From Hungatella_A sp034142505 (GTDB taxonomy: Bacteria; Bacillota; Clostridia; Lachnospirales; Lachnospiraceae), in contig JAWZDV010000016.1 of the NCBI GenBank assembly GCA_034142505.1, forward strand, positions 18,469-82,468: a stretch of DNA of 64,000 bases. The letters run 5' to 3'. Under the pieces are notes generated by a model that ran no database searches, had not been told where the DNA came from, and saw only the letters and a list, made by a program, of their open reading frames with translations. This document shows positions 44,293 through 52,274 of the stretch, piece by piece; position 1 is the first letter of the stretch; the number at the start of each line of letters is the position of its first letter. The translations under genes and the position numbers were made by a program.

Positions 44293-44949
44293 TTATCTCC
44301 CACGCTCTCTTTTTAAATCTTCTAAATAGTTTAAAAACTCAAATATATTCGTATATGGGTTACATTCATGTGATAGCACTCTATCATAAGCCGATTTTTG
44401 TGAGTTATGTAACCTTTCTGCCCTTTTATGAGCATTCTCCTGTTTTTCTTTCAACCAATCATAAATATCAGTAGTTTCAGAATAATTAGGGAAAAATGGT
44501 TTTAACTCTTTTCTCAATCTGCTTTTCATCTGCTGTGCCGTAAGTCCACATGGAGCATTTTCTTTTATATGAAGTAAAAACCATATTTCAAAACAGGGAT
44601 TGGAAAAAATACAACGAATTCCCTTTTCATACGCTCCGGCAATCAAATCAAATGCCTCTTGTATGTTTGTATTTGACTCAGGATCTGAATCAAACACACA
44701 GTATCCTCTATCACCATATTCCAAATCTATATTCTCTTTCTTAATATACTCCTTTGCAAATCGGACAATACCAACTGCGTCCGTGTGTTCAGAATCAACT
44801 GATAAAATCTCCACATTGTACTCTTTTCCATCAAAATGGCTCAGATATATTTCCTCTGTATCTCCTTCTGTAAAAATATATATTTTAGGAAATGGCTTAT
44901 CTTTTGTCTTTTTATATTTTATCTCTTTTCCACGTAATCGTTTTGTCAT
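44293..44949 (-). CDS. rloB: RloB-like protein (AbiLii-type effector)
   Basis: 218 aa, resembling PF13707 (RloB). Visible motifs are IYIFTEGDTEEIYLSHF (the conserved EG-TE acidic motif), VFDSDPES (a D-x-D motif) and FSNPCFEIWFLLHI (the SNP-x-FE-W motif), a layout like Toprim-type nucleases. It starts 4 bp after the RloA-like ATPase stop, so the two are translated together. RloB with an ATPase partner forms the two-gene AbiL-type phage defence system. The gene is much AT-richer than purA or lysR beside it, which points to acquisition. Confidence 0.88.
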   Translation of the reverse strand: MTKRLRGKEIKYKKTKDKPFPKIYIFTEGDTEEIYLSHFDGKEYNVEILSVDSEHTDAVGIVRFAKEYIKKENIDLEYGDRGYCVFDSDPESNTNIQEAFDLIAGAYEKGIRCIFSNPCFEIWFLLHIKENAPCGLTAQQMKSRLRKELKPFFPNYSETTDIYDWLKEKQENAHKRAERLHNSQKSAYDRVLSHECNPYTNIFEFLNYLEDLKRERGR

Positions 44950-44953
44950 TCTG

Positions 44954-46183
44954 CTACCTCTTCATATGTGGAATCGCTCCATATCTTCCTTTCAAATATC
45001 CCAGTTCAATATTATCCTTTTCACGGATAACAAAATCATCCAACAATTTGACAACCGTTGCCCCCTGATCGTCTTTATCTACAAGATATATTTGTCCCGG
45101 ATTCAAAAATCCCAATACTTTTGTATCGTGGGTACTAAATAGCATTTGTACATTTCCAGGATTAGTATCGCGGTCCTTAATCATATTCAAATAATGTTCT
45201 GTCAATTTTGAATGATAGCTATTGCCAAGTTCATCTTCTAATATAAGTCCTCCATTTTTACTGAGATATAGAAGTTCAGCCATATTTCCAACAATATTTT
45301 CCGTTCCTGATGAATCCATTTTTAAATTAATATCAAACTTCACACCATTACTATTTTCATGGGATACTATGATTACCAGTCTGGATTTATCAATCTGATC
45401 TATTTCCACATTTGGCATTAATTTTTGAACCAATTCACTTACCAAGTTTATTTGAGCTTTATTTAACTCTTTTTTATCTACATGAATGTCACAAATATTA
45501 AAATCTGCTTTTCTTAAATTATCAATCAAACTCTGCTTTTTCGTCTCATCCTCAATCACACTCGCTGTCATCTCCTCTATTGTCTTATCTTCATTCTGAT
45601 CCAGTAAATGCGAAAACCACTCATAAGCAGCAACAAGTTTTTCATATCCCCACTCGGCCGCCACAGGCATATACAGACGATTCTCATTTGTCCTGTTCGA
45701 AAGTTCTTTTTGCAATTTAACATCGTTTCCTTTAAAGTGATACGTGTTACAATCCGTTCTCTCAAAAACAGTTGTTGGTTTTGCTGAATAATATGCTAAA
45801 AGATACTCTTCTTCTACTCTATGCTTATTAAGCATAAATCCATAAACATATTTAATTCCTCCAGAAATATAGATAAATTCAAAACTGCTCCCTGCATTTT
45901 TACTATGATCATCTAATAAAAAGGGAACCACCTTTATCGTTGACTCTTTTCTTCTATTTATTGTATTTTTAATAAACCGCACAGCAAAATAAAATGAATC
46001 CAGAATATTGGTTTTTCCACTGGCATTAGGTCCAAGCAATCCGATTCCTTTATATAAATGATATCCCTCATCACCTAAGGTAACAATCCATTCATCTTTT
46101 TTTGATGTTTCATTAGCAGTAAAATTAATTGTCAACTCATCTTTTATTGAGCAATAATTACTTACCGAATATTGTATCAGCAT
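44954..46183 (-). CDS. rloA: RloA-like AAA ATPase (AbiLi-type)
   Basis: 409 aa SMC/OLD-like ATPase. Walker A is GPNASGKTNIL near residue 55, a signature-like segment MDSSGTENIVGNMAELLYLS precedes Walker B GLILEDELGNS, and the switch histidine is in MLFSTHDTKVLG. An N-terminal LIQYSVSNYCSIKDELTINF strand-rich region is typical. In PARIS, AbiL and OLD-type systems such an ATPase restrains or activates a nuclease-like partner; the RloB gene follows directly. Start ATG behind AGGAG. AT-rich codon use unlike its neighbours. Confidence 0.88.
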   Translation of the reverse strand: MLIQYSVSNYCSIKDELTINFTANETSKKDEWIVTLGDEGYHLYKGIGLLGPNASGKTNILDSFYFAVRFIKNTINRRKESTIKVVPFLLDDHSKNAGSSFEFIYISGGIKYVYGFMLNKHRVEEEYLLAYYSAKPTTVFERTDCNTYHFKGNDVKLQKELSNRTNENRLYMPVAAEWGYEKLVAAYEWFSHLLDQNEDKTIEEMTASVIEDETKKQSLIDNLRKADFNICDIHVDKKELNKAQINLVSELVQKLMPNVEIDQIDKSRLVIIVSHENSNGVKFDINLKMDSSGTENIVGNMAELLYLSKNGGLILEDELGNSYHSKLTEHYLNMIKDRDTNPGNVQMLFSTHDTKVLGFLNPGQIYLVDKDDQGATVVKLLDDFVIREKDNIELGYLKGRYGAIPHMKR

Positions 46184-46297
46184 ATTATTCTCCTATTTTT
46201 TCTATTTATTATATTTCATTTGGTGATTATTATTCCTTTTTTTATGTAATATCATTATTATTTCACTATATCATACCCAGTATTCTATTGCAACTTT

Positions 46298-47317
46298 TTA
46301 TTTATCACCGTTATTTTTAGAAAACATAGTCGAATTGGAGTAATAGGCTTTCGCCATTGTTACCGTACGTTCCGCAAATCCCTTTTCATACACCTTCACC
46401 GGCTCCGAATCGTCATGACTGGTGATCCAGGCCAGCAGCTGAATCCGCCTGGCCATCAAAAAAGTAGGAATCATATCGTAGTCCCGCTGCTCCAAATGCA
46501 ATATGTTCGTGTACCCCTCCAGCCACTCCCTGGTCCATCCGGGCACCTCCGGCCGGTCCTCGATAAAACTGAAGGACGCCGCCAGGTCAAACAGATGCCA
46601 GCCGAAGCCGCAGTCGTCAAAATCCAGCACCTTCAACAGTTCCCCCTCCACCAGCAGATTCGCAGCCCGCAGATCCGTATGGATCAGTCCGAAATTCCTG
46701 TCATCACGTCCATACTGCTGCAAACGCCTCCGGATCTCCACACAGGTTTCCACAAGTAATCCCCGCCCCGCCTCGGAAAGCTCCCCACACAGCCGCCAGT
46801 TGCCAAACAAACCGCTCTCGCCGAGAATCGCCTCCGAGTCCCAGACCGGCCGGTCCAGGTTCCGGCTCTCCTTCCACTCCATCGTCTGCCGATGCAGCCT
46901 GGCAGCAGTTTCACCAATCTTTCGAAACCACGGAAAGCCCCGGCCCCCGCATTCCGGGTCCGGAGCTTCTCCTTCCAGATATTCACATAACACCAGATGG
47001 TATTCCTGGTTTCTCACGCTCACCCGCGCCACCGCCTGTCCATCCAGACAAGAGATGGGACGAGGGATCAGCACAGTTCCTTCCTCCACCAGTTTCTTAA
47101 GCCAGCAGACCTCCGCCTCTGTCTCTGAGAGCGTATGATACCCCGGGCGGCTCACCCGCATCACACCCACCTTTTTACCGCTGTCCTTCTCCGCCACCAG
47201 GAAGGTGGCATTCTCCGAACAATGCATCAGGGAGAGTTTGCAATTTTTCTCCAGGCCATAGCAGGCAAGTCCCGTCTCCCCTGCTTCGCGAAACCATTCC
47301 AAATGTTGAAAATTCAT
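46298..47317 (-). CDS. Aminoglycoside phosphotransferase-fold kinase
   Basis: 339 aa with an APH/choline-kinase fold. The catalytic loop reads FGLIHTDLRAANLLVEGELLKVLDFDDCGFGWHLFDLAASF, with the catalytic Asp in HTD and the metal-binding Asp in DFDD. The N-lobe has VMRVSRPGYHTLSETEAEVCWLKKL. Related proteins phosphorylate homoserine, choline, methylthioribose or drugs; the substrate is unknown. AAAGGAG precedes the ATG at 47317. Confidence 0.85.
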   Translation of the reverse strand: MNFQHLEWFREAGETGLACYGLEKNCKLSLMHCSENATFLVAEKDSGKKVGVMRVSRPGYHTLSETEAEVCWLKKLVEEGTVLIPRPISCLDGQAVARVSVRNQEYHLVLCEYLEGEAPDPECGGRGFPWFRKIGETAARLHRQTMEWKESRNLDRPVWDSEAILGESGLFGNWRLCGELSEAGRGLLVETCVEIRRRLQQYGRDDRNFGLIHTDLRAANLLVEGELLKVLDFDDCGFGWHLFDLAASFSFIEDRPEVPGWTREWLEGYTNILHLEQRDYDMIPTFLMARRIQLLAWITSHDDSEPVKVYEKGFAERTVTMAKAYYSNSTMFSKNNGDK

Positions 47318-47355
47318 GCCCTACGCTCCTTTATGGCAACAGTTTTGCATGATTT

Positions 47356-47766
47356 TCAAGACTGCATTTCCAATTTATGATAAAAATATTTGATGATATC
47401 TTTTCTGGTAATGATTCCGATAAAGTTCTTCTGGTCATCCACCACCGGCACAAAGTTTTGATTTAACGCCTTGTCAATCAAATCCTCCATAGCCGCGTCC
47501 GCCGAAACAGGCCGGTTGTCCAGCCTCCGGGTGATGGTGGTCACCGGGATATTCTCAGCTTCCTTCAGATTCAGACTGTACTGGTTCTTGATCCCCCAGA
47601 GCATGTCCCCCTCGGTAATGGTGCCTATGTATTTCCCCTGTCTGTTGATCATAGGCAGGGCGGAAAATTTGTGATGCTCCATCTTCTCCAGCGCCTGTCT
47701 AAGAGATTCATTGTCATAGATAAAAGCAACTTCGCTTTTGGGTGTCAGAAAAAATAAGATGTTCAT
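47356..47766 (-). CDS. CBS-domain protein
   Basis: 136 aa made almost entirely of a CBS pair: repeat one FIYDNESLRQALEKMEHHKFSALPMINRQGKYIGTITEGDML and repeat two RPVSADAAMEDLIDKALNQNFVPVVDDQKNFIGIITRKDIIKYF. Such stand-alone pairs bind adenosine nucleotides and act as sensors. AGGAG precedes the ATG by five bases. It lies ~40 bp upstream of the kinase-fold gene on the same strand and may be co-transcribed. Confidence 0.9.
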   Translation of the reverse strand: MNILFFLTPKSEVAFIYDNESLRQALEKMEHHKFSALPMINRQGKYIGTITEGDMLWGIKNQYSLNLKEAENIPVTTITRRLDNRPVSADAAMEDLIDKALNQNFVPVVDDQKNFIGIITRKDIIKYFYHKLEMQS

Positions 47767-47891
47767 ATATTCGCTCCTGTCATCGTTTATTCATAATCAG
47801 TATAACGGATACCTCTGAAAATCGTATGAACAAATTATTAGTTTTTTATGAAACTTTTTCGGTCAGGCAGACAGCCCGCCAAAACCTAAAA

Positions 47892-47922
47892 AAGGCCACT
47901 GCGAATTGCTCCCAGCGGCCTT
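47892..47922 (-). terminator. Terminator after spoIIQ
   Basis: 10-bp stem with one mismatch (47892-47901 with 47913-47922), followed leftward by a run of six U. Confidence 0.8.
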
Positions 47923-47938
47923 CTTCCGTCCTTACCCC

Positions 47939-48697
47939 CTACTGAAGATAATCCAGTGGATCGACGGTCTTGTCTCCATGCTGTAATTCCAGGAAAATGT
48001 TGCTTCCTTCCACGGAATAGTACTTTGTCGGCTCAGCCACGTAACCCATCAGCTGGCCTTCCTCCAGGTATTCATTTTCCATAACCTGGATCTCTTTCAA
48101 CTGGCCGCAGGTGGCGAGATAGTCATTTCCTAAGTCAAGTACGACATAGTTTCCGATCTCCTCGTTGGCGCCTACATTGACCACTTTAGCGTTGGCCGGC
48201 GCATAGACCGGGCTGCTCACCTCACCCTGGATCACAAGGCCGGGGTTGGTCTGGTACTGCTGTAATGTGTTGAAAAAGATGGTGCTGTCCATGCTGTAAT
48301 CCAGCACGATGTTGCCATATACCGGCCATGTCATTCTGCTGGTATCGCTGAAATTCAGCACCAGCGGCACTGCCGCATCCTTGCCGGCGCCTACGATGGC
48401 TGCCTGGCCTTCCGTCCCGCCCTCGGCGTAAGCCTGGGGAGCTGTGGTCTCTTCTGTAACTGCTTCTACTTTGTCTGCATTTGAATTTCCGGCTATCTGG
48501 TAATCTGTCTCTGCAGCCGTCTCACCGGCGATTGACTGTCCCGGCTCCTGCATCTGCATGTATGGATTTTGTTCATTTTTGGAACTTCCTCTTTGAATGG
48601 TAATCACTCCTGCTGCAGCCACAATAGTCAGCAGGCCTAACACTAGCATGACAAGAAATAGTTTATCCTTGAACATCTGATTTAATTTCTCTTTCAC
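47939..48697 (-). CDS. spoIIQ: SpoIIQ-like protein with degenerate M23 peptidase domain
   Basis: 252 aa: a short cytoplasmic N-terminus, one membrane span (FLVMLVLGLLTIVAAAGVITI), an Ala/Glu/Thr-rich linker and a C-terminal LytM/M23 fold (SPVYAPANAKVVNVGANEEIGNYVVLDLGNDYLATCGQLK). The zinc ligands are missing: the expected HxxxD appears as TNPGLVI, and no HxH motif is present near SNIFLELQHG. B. subtilis SpoIIQ is similarly inactive and serves as the forespore half of the SpoIIQ-SpoIIIAH channel. It is adjacent to spoIID, a common clostridial arrangement. Confidence 0.85.
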   Translation of the reverse strand: MKEKLNQMFKDKLFLVMLVLGLLTIVAAAGVITIQRGSSKNEQNPYMQMQEPGQSIAGETAAETDYQIAGNSNADKVEAVTEETTAPQAYAEGGTEGQAAIVGAGKDAAVPLVLNFSDTSRMTWPVYGNIVLDYSMDSTIFFNTLQQYQTNPGLVIQGEVSSPVYAPANAKVVNVGANEEIGNYVVLDLGNDYLATCGQLKEIQVMENEYLEEGQLMGYVAEPTKYYSVEGSNIFLELQHGDKTVDPLDYLQ

Positions 48698-48749
48698 CGT
48701 TTATCACCTCGATACTATTCTTACCAAAGGTGACGGTCTTATTCACAAA

Positions 48750-49664
48750 TCACGATGAAATTAAAACAATATTTTTATAATAATAATTCAGGATGTCCTC
48801 CCAGGTGTAGCCTTCCTCTCCCATCGTTTTTGCGCCGTACTGGCTTAAGCCATAGCCGTGGCCGATTCCTTTGCAGACGGCGCGGATCTGTCCCTCGTAG
48901 TTCTCCAGGGTGAAGCAGCTGGATGGCAGGGAAAGAGCTTTGGCGATTTCTTCGCCGGTGTAGATGTGGTTTCCAATCTGGATTTTGCCAACATAGCCGG
49001 CATTGTCCTTTTCGATCATCTGGATGGATTCCGGAAGCTGGGCGGCAGTCAGTTCCGGGTCCTCTCCCAGTTCTTTCAGCTGGCTGGCGACGCTTTCTGC
49101 GGACCAGTTCAAGACAGACAGATAGTTATCCGCCTCCACGTCACGCCGGCTTTCCACGCATTCTAAATAGGGATGGTGTTCATCTCCGGCCCTGGTCATT
49201 CCGGCGCTGGCGCGGTGATAGAGGGCGTCAATCTCGTCGTCCTCGTACATCATCACGGTCCCTGCCGTGGCTTTGACGGCTTCTTCGATATTTTTGTAAT
49301 ACTCTACAAATTTTTCACTGCCCCAGAGTTTTTCAAGTCCGGATTCTTCTATGTAGGTGATTCCCAGTTCTGATTCTTTGATCTCGTCGGAGTCCCCCAT
49401 TTTCTTGTAAAGATAGGTCCGGGCAATGACTGCCTGGGCTTTCAATGCCTCCGGTCCGTAATCCGGCGGCATCTGGCGGCCTGTCATGCCGATCAGGTAC
49501 TCCTCGGCGTCCACATAGCCGGACTGATCTCCGTCCAGAAGGATTCGTTTCCCGCTGATGACCATCTGCGGCTTTTGTTCCCCCCGTATGCTCCCCGACC
49601 ACACCAGGGTCACCACATAGGGAATCAGGAGCGCCAGCAGGCATCCTGTCCATATCCGCTTCAT
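48750..49664 (-). CDS. spoIID: Stage II sporulation protein D
   Basis: 304 aa lytic transglycosylase for engulfment. A signal anchor (WTGCLLALLIPYVVTLVWSGSI) is followed by the SpoIID domain: VDAEEYLIGMTGRQMPPDYGPEALKAQAVIARTYLYKK, HRASAGMTRAGDEHHPYLECVES, and the closing GIGHGYGLSQYGAKTMGEEGYTWEDILNYYY. It acts with SpoIIP/SpoIIM, not in this window, during mother-cell engulfment. The start is preceded by AAGGGG. It shows the organism is a spore former. Confidence 0.95.
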   Translation of the reverse strand: MKRIWTGCLLALLIPYVVTLVWSGSIRGEQKPQMVISGKRILLDGDQSGYVDAEEYLIGMTGRQMPPDYGPEALKAQAVIARTYLYKKMGDSDEIKESELGITYIEESGLEKLWGSEKFVEYYKNIEEAVKATAGTVMMYEDDEIDALYHRASAGMTRAGDEHHPYLECVESRRDVEADNYLSVLNWSAESVASQLKELGEDPELTAAQLPESIQMIEKDNAGYVGKIQIGNHIYTGEEIAKALSLPSSCFTLENYEGQIRAVCKGIGHGYGLSQYGAKTMGEEGYTWEDILNYYYKNIVLISS

Positions 49665-49736
49665 AAAAAAATCCCCTTTCCATCACTACTGTTAATAGTG
49701 TATGTAAAGGAGATTTTCATTATACTATACGTTTCC

Positions 49737-52193
49737 TTACAGCTGTACCTTCACCCGGTCCAAATGCCAGATATCGTCCACATACTCCTGAATCGTTCTG
49801 TCAGAGGAGAACTTCCCGGAATTTGCTACGTTTAAGATCGCCGCTTTCGCCCACCAGTTCTGCTTGCGGTAGGCCGCGTCCACCTGCTTCTGCGCTTCCG
49901 CGTAGGACCGGAAATCCTTCAGGATAAAGTACATATCGGCCTTATCGCTGCTGTTGCGGTTTAAGAGGGAATCGTAAATCTCTCTAAACAGCTCCGGATT
50001 CTGCGGAGAATAATATCCGTTGATCAGCTGCATCAGCACCCGGCGGATATCGGCGTCATTGTTGAAAATGGTCATCGGGTCATAGCCGCCGTTCTTCTCA
50101 TAATTAATCACTTCATCGGAAGACATGCCGAAGATAAACGCGTGCTCCGCACCCACTTCCTCCACGATCTCCACATTGGCTCCGTCCATGGTTCCCAGCG
50201 TCAGGGCGCCATTTAACATAAATTTCATGTTGCCGGTGCCGGATGCTTCCTTGCTGGCCGTGGAAATCTGCTCGCTGACATCCGCCGCCGCAAAGATAAT
50301 CTCAGCGTTGGACACCCGGTAATCCTCAATAAACACCACCTTCAATTTTCCCTGGATAGACTTATCATTGTTCACCACATCAGCCACGGCATTGATCAGC
50401 TTGATGGTCAGCTTCGCCCGGCGGTACCCGGCGGCCGCCTTGGCCCCGAAGATAAAGGTTCTCGGAACCATATCCATATTGGGATTATCCCGCAGCTGGT
50501 TATATAAGAACATCACGTGAAGGATGTTCATCAGCTGGCGTTTGTATTCGTGAAGACGTTTCACCTGCACATCGAAAATCGATCTCGGGTCCACGTCAAT
50601 GCCGTTGTGCTCTTTGATGTACTTGGCCAGACGGATCTTGTTCTGGAACTTGATCTCCATAAACTCCTTCTGCGCCTTCTCATCCTCCGCCAGAACCTCG
50701 ATTCCCTTAATCTGAGGCAGATCGGTCACCCAGGCATCACTGCCCAGCTTCTCCGTCACCCAGGCCGCCAGCAGTGGATTGCCGTGTAACAGGAACCGTC
50801 TCTGGGTAATGCCGTTGGTCTTGTTGTTAAACTTCTGCGGCATCATCTGGTAGAAATGCTTCAGCTCCTGAGTCTTCAAAATCTCCGTGTGCAGTCTCGC
50901 CACACCGTTGACCGAAAAGCTTCCCACAATCGCCAAATGGGCCATCCGCACCTGCCCGTTATAGAGAATTGCCATCCGGGACATCTTGTGGTCATCCCCC
51001 GGATACAGCTGCTTGATCTGTTCCATAAATCTCCGGTTGATCTCCTCGATAATCTGGTAGATTCTCGGAAGCAGACGGGAGAATAAATCAATCGGCCACT
51101 TCTCCAGCGCCTCGGACATAATGGTATGGTTGGTATACGCACATGTTTTTGTCGTCACATCCCATGCCACATCCCACGGCAGCCCTTCCTCGTCCAGCAG
51201 CACACGCATCAGCTCCGCCACGGCTACGGTGGGATGGGTATCATTTAACTGGAATACATTTTTCTCATAGAATTTTCTCACATCCGGGTGGGTTTCCTTA
51301 TACTTTGCCACCGCTCTCTGCACGCTGGCGGAGATGAAGAAATACTGCTGTTTTAACCGCAGTTCCTTGCCCGCATAGTGGTTGTCGTTGGGATAAAGCA
51401 CCTCACAGATATTCTTTGCCAGGTTCTCCTGCTCCACCGCCTTCTGGTAATCTCCCTTGTCGAAGGATTCCAGGTTGAAGGTGTTGATCGGCTGGGCATC
51501 CCAGATCCGCAGGGTGTTGACCACATTGTTGCCGTAGCCCACGATTGGCAGGTCATAAGGCACCGCCAGCACGGACTGGTATCCCTCCTGCACAAATTTC
51601 TCTCTGCCGCCCTCCCATACCGTCTTCACATAACCGCCGAATTTGACTTCGGTGGCATACTCGGAGCGGCGCACTTCAAAGGGATTGCCGTCCTTCAGCC
51701 ACTCGTCCGGCACCTCGATCTGGTAACCGTCCTCGATTTTCTGCTTGAACATCCCGTAACGGTAACGGATGCCGCAGCCGTAAGCCGGGTAACCCAGCGT
51801 TGCCAGGGAGTCTAAGAAGCAGGCGGCAAGACGGCCTAAACCGCCGTTGCCAAGAGCCGCATCCGGCTCCTGGTCCTCCAGCACATTTAAATCAAATCCC
51901 ATTTCCTCTAAGACTTCTTTTACCTCATCCTGGGCCATGATGTTGATAATGTTGTTGCCCAGAGCGCGCCCCATCAAAAATTCCATGGACATATAGTACA
52001 GGGTCTTGGCATCTTCTTTGGCATACTGCTTCTGAGTGGCGATCCACTCATCGATAATCACATCCTTGATCGCATATGCAACTGCCTGAAACGCCTCGTT
52101 TGGCTGTGCATCCTCGATGGTCTTCCGATATAAATTTTTTACATTGTACTCCACCGATTTTTTAAATTCTTCTTTGTCAAAACCCATATTCAT
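49737..52193 (-). CDS. glgP: Glycogen/starch/maltodextrin phosphorylase
   Basis: About 818 aa GT35 enzyme releasing glucose-1-phosphate from alpha-glucans. EPDAALGNGGLGRLAACFLDSLATLGYPAYGCGIRY is the N-terminal hallmark, and the PLP lysine is in STASKEASGTGNMKFMLNGALTLGTMDGANVEI. The start at 52193 has GGAGG ten bases upstream. No other glycogen gene lies beside it; it stands between spoIID and ileS, both on the same strand. Glycogen use during sporulation is a possible link but is inference. Confidence 0.96.
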   Translation of the reverse strand: MNMGFDKEEFKKSVEYNVKNLYRKTIEDAQPNEAFQAVAYAIKDVIIDEWIATQKQYAKEDAKTLYYMSMEFLMGRALGNNIINIMAQDEVKEVLEEMGFDLNVLEDQEPDAALGNGGLGRLAACFLDSLATLGYPAYGCGIRYRYGMFKQKIEDGYQIEVPDEWLKDGNPFEVRRSEYATEVKFGGYVKTVWEGGREKFVQEGYQSVLAVPYDLPIVGYGNNVVNTLRIWDAQPINTFNLESFDKGDYQKAVEQENLAKNICEVLYPNDNHYAGKELRLKQQYFFISASVQRAVAKYKETHPDVRKFYEKNVFQLNDTHPTVAVAELMRVLLDEEGLPWDVAWDVTTKTCAYTNHTIMSEALEKWPIDLFSRLLPRIYQIIEEINRRFMEQIKQLYPGDDHKMSRMAILYNGQVRMAHLAIVGSFSVNGVARLHTEILKTQELKHFYQMMPQKFNNKTNGITQRRFLLHGNPLLAAWVTEKLGSDAWVTDLPQIKGIEVLAEDEKAQKEFMEIKFQNKIRLAKYIKEHNGIDVDPRSIFDVQVKRLHEYKRQLMNILHVMFLYNQLRDNPNMDMVPRTFIFGAKAAAGYRRAKLTIKLINAVADVVNNDKSIQGKLKVVFIEDYRVSNAEIIFAAADVSEQISTASKEASGTGNMKFMLNGALTLGTMDGANVEIVEEVGAEHAFIFGMSSDEVINYEKNGGYDPMTIFNNDADIRRVLMQLINGYYSPQNPELFREIYDSLLNRNSSDKADMYFILKDFRSYAEAQKQVDAAYRKQNWWAKAAILNVANSGKFSSDRTIQEYVDDIWHLDRVKVQL

Positions 52194-52274
52194 TGTTCGA
52201 TTTCCTCCTACACCTTCCATTCATGGTTCACAGTCTTTCGCAACTGTTCCGTACCTTCACAGTTACCTGAAGAC

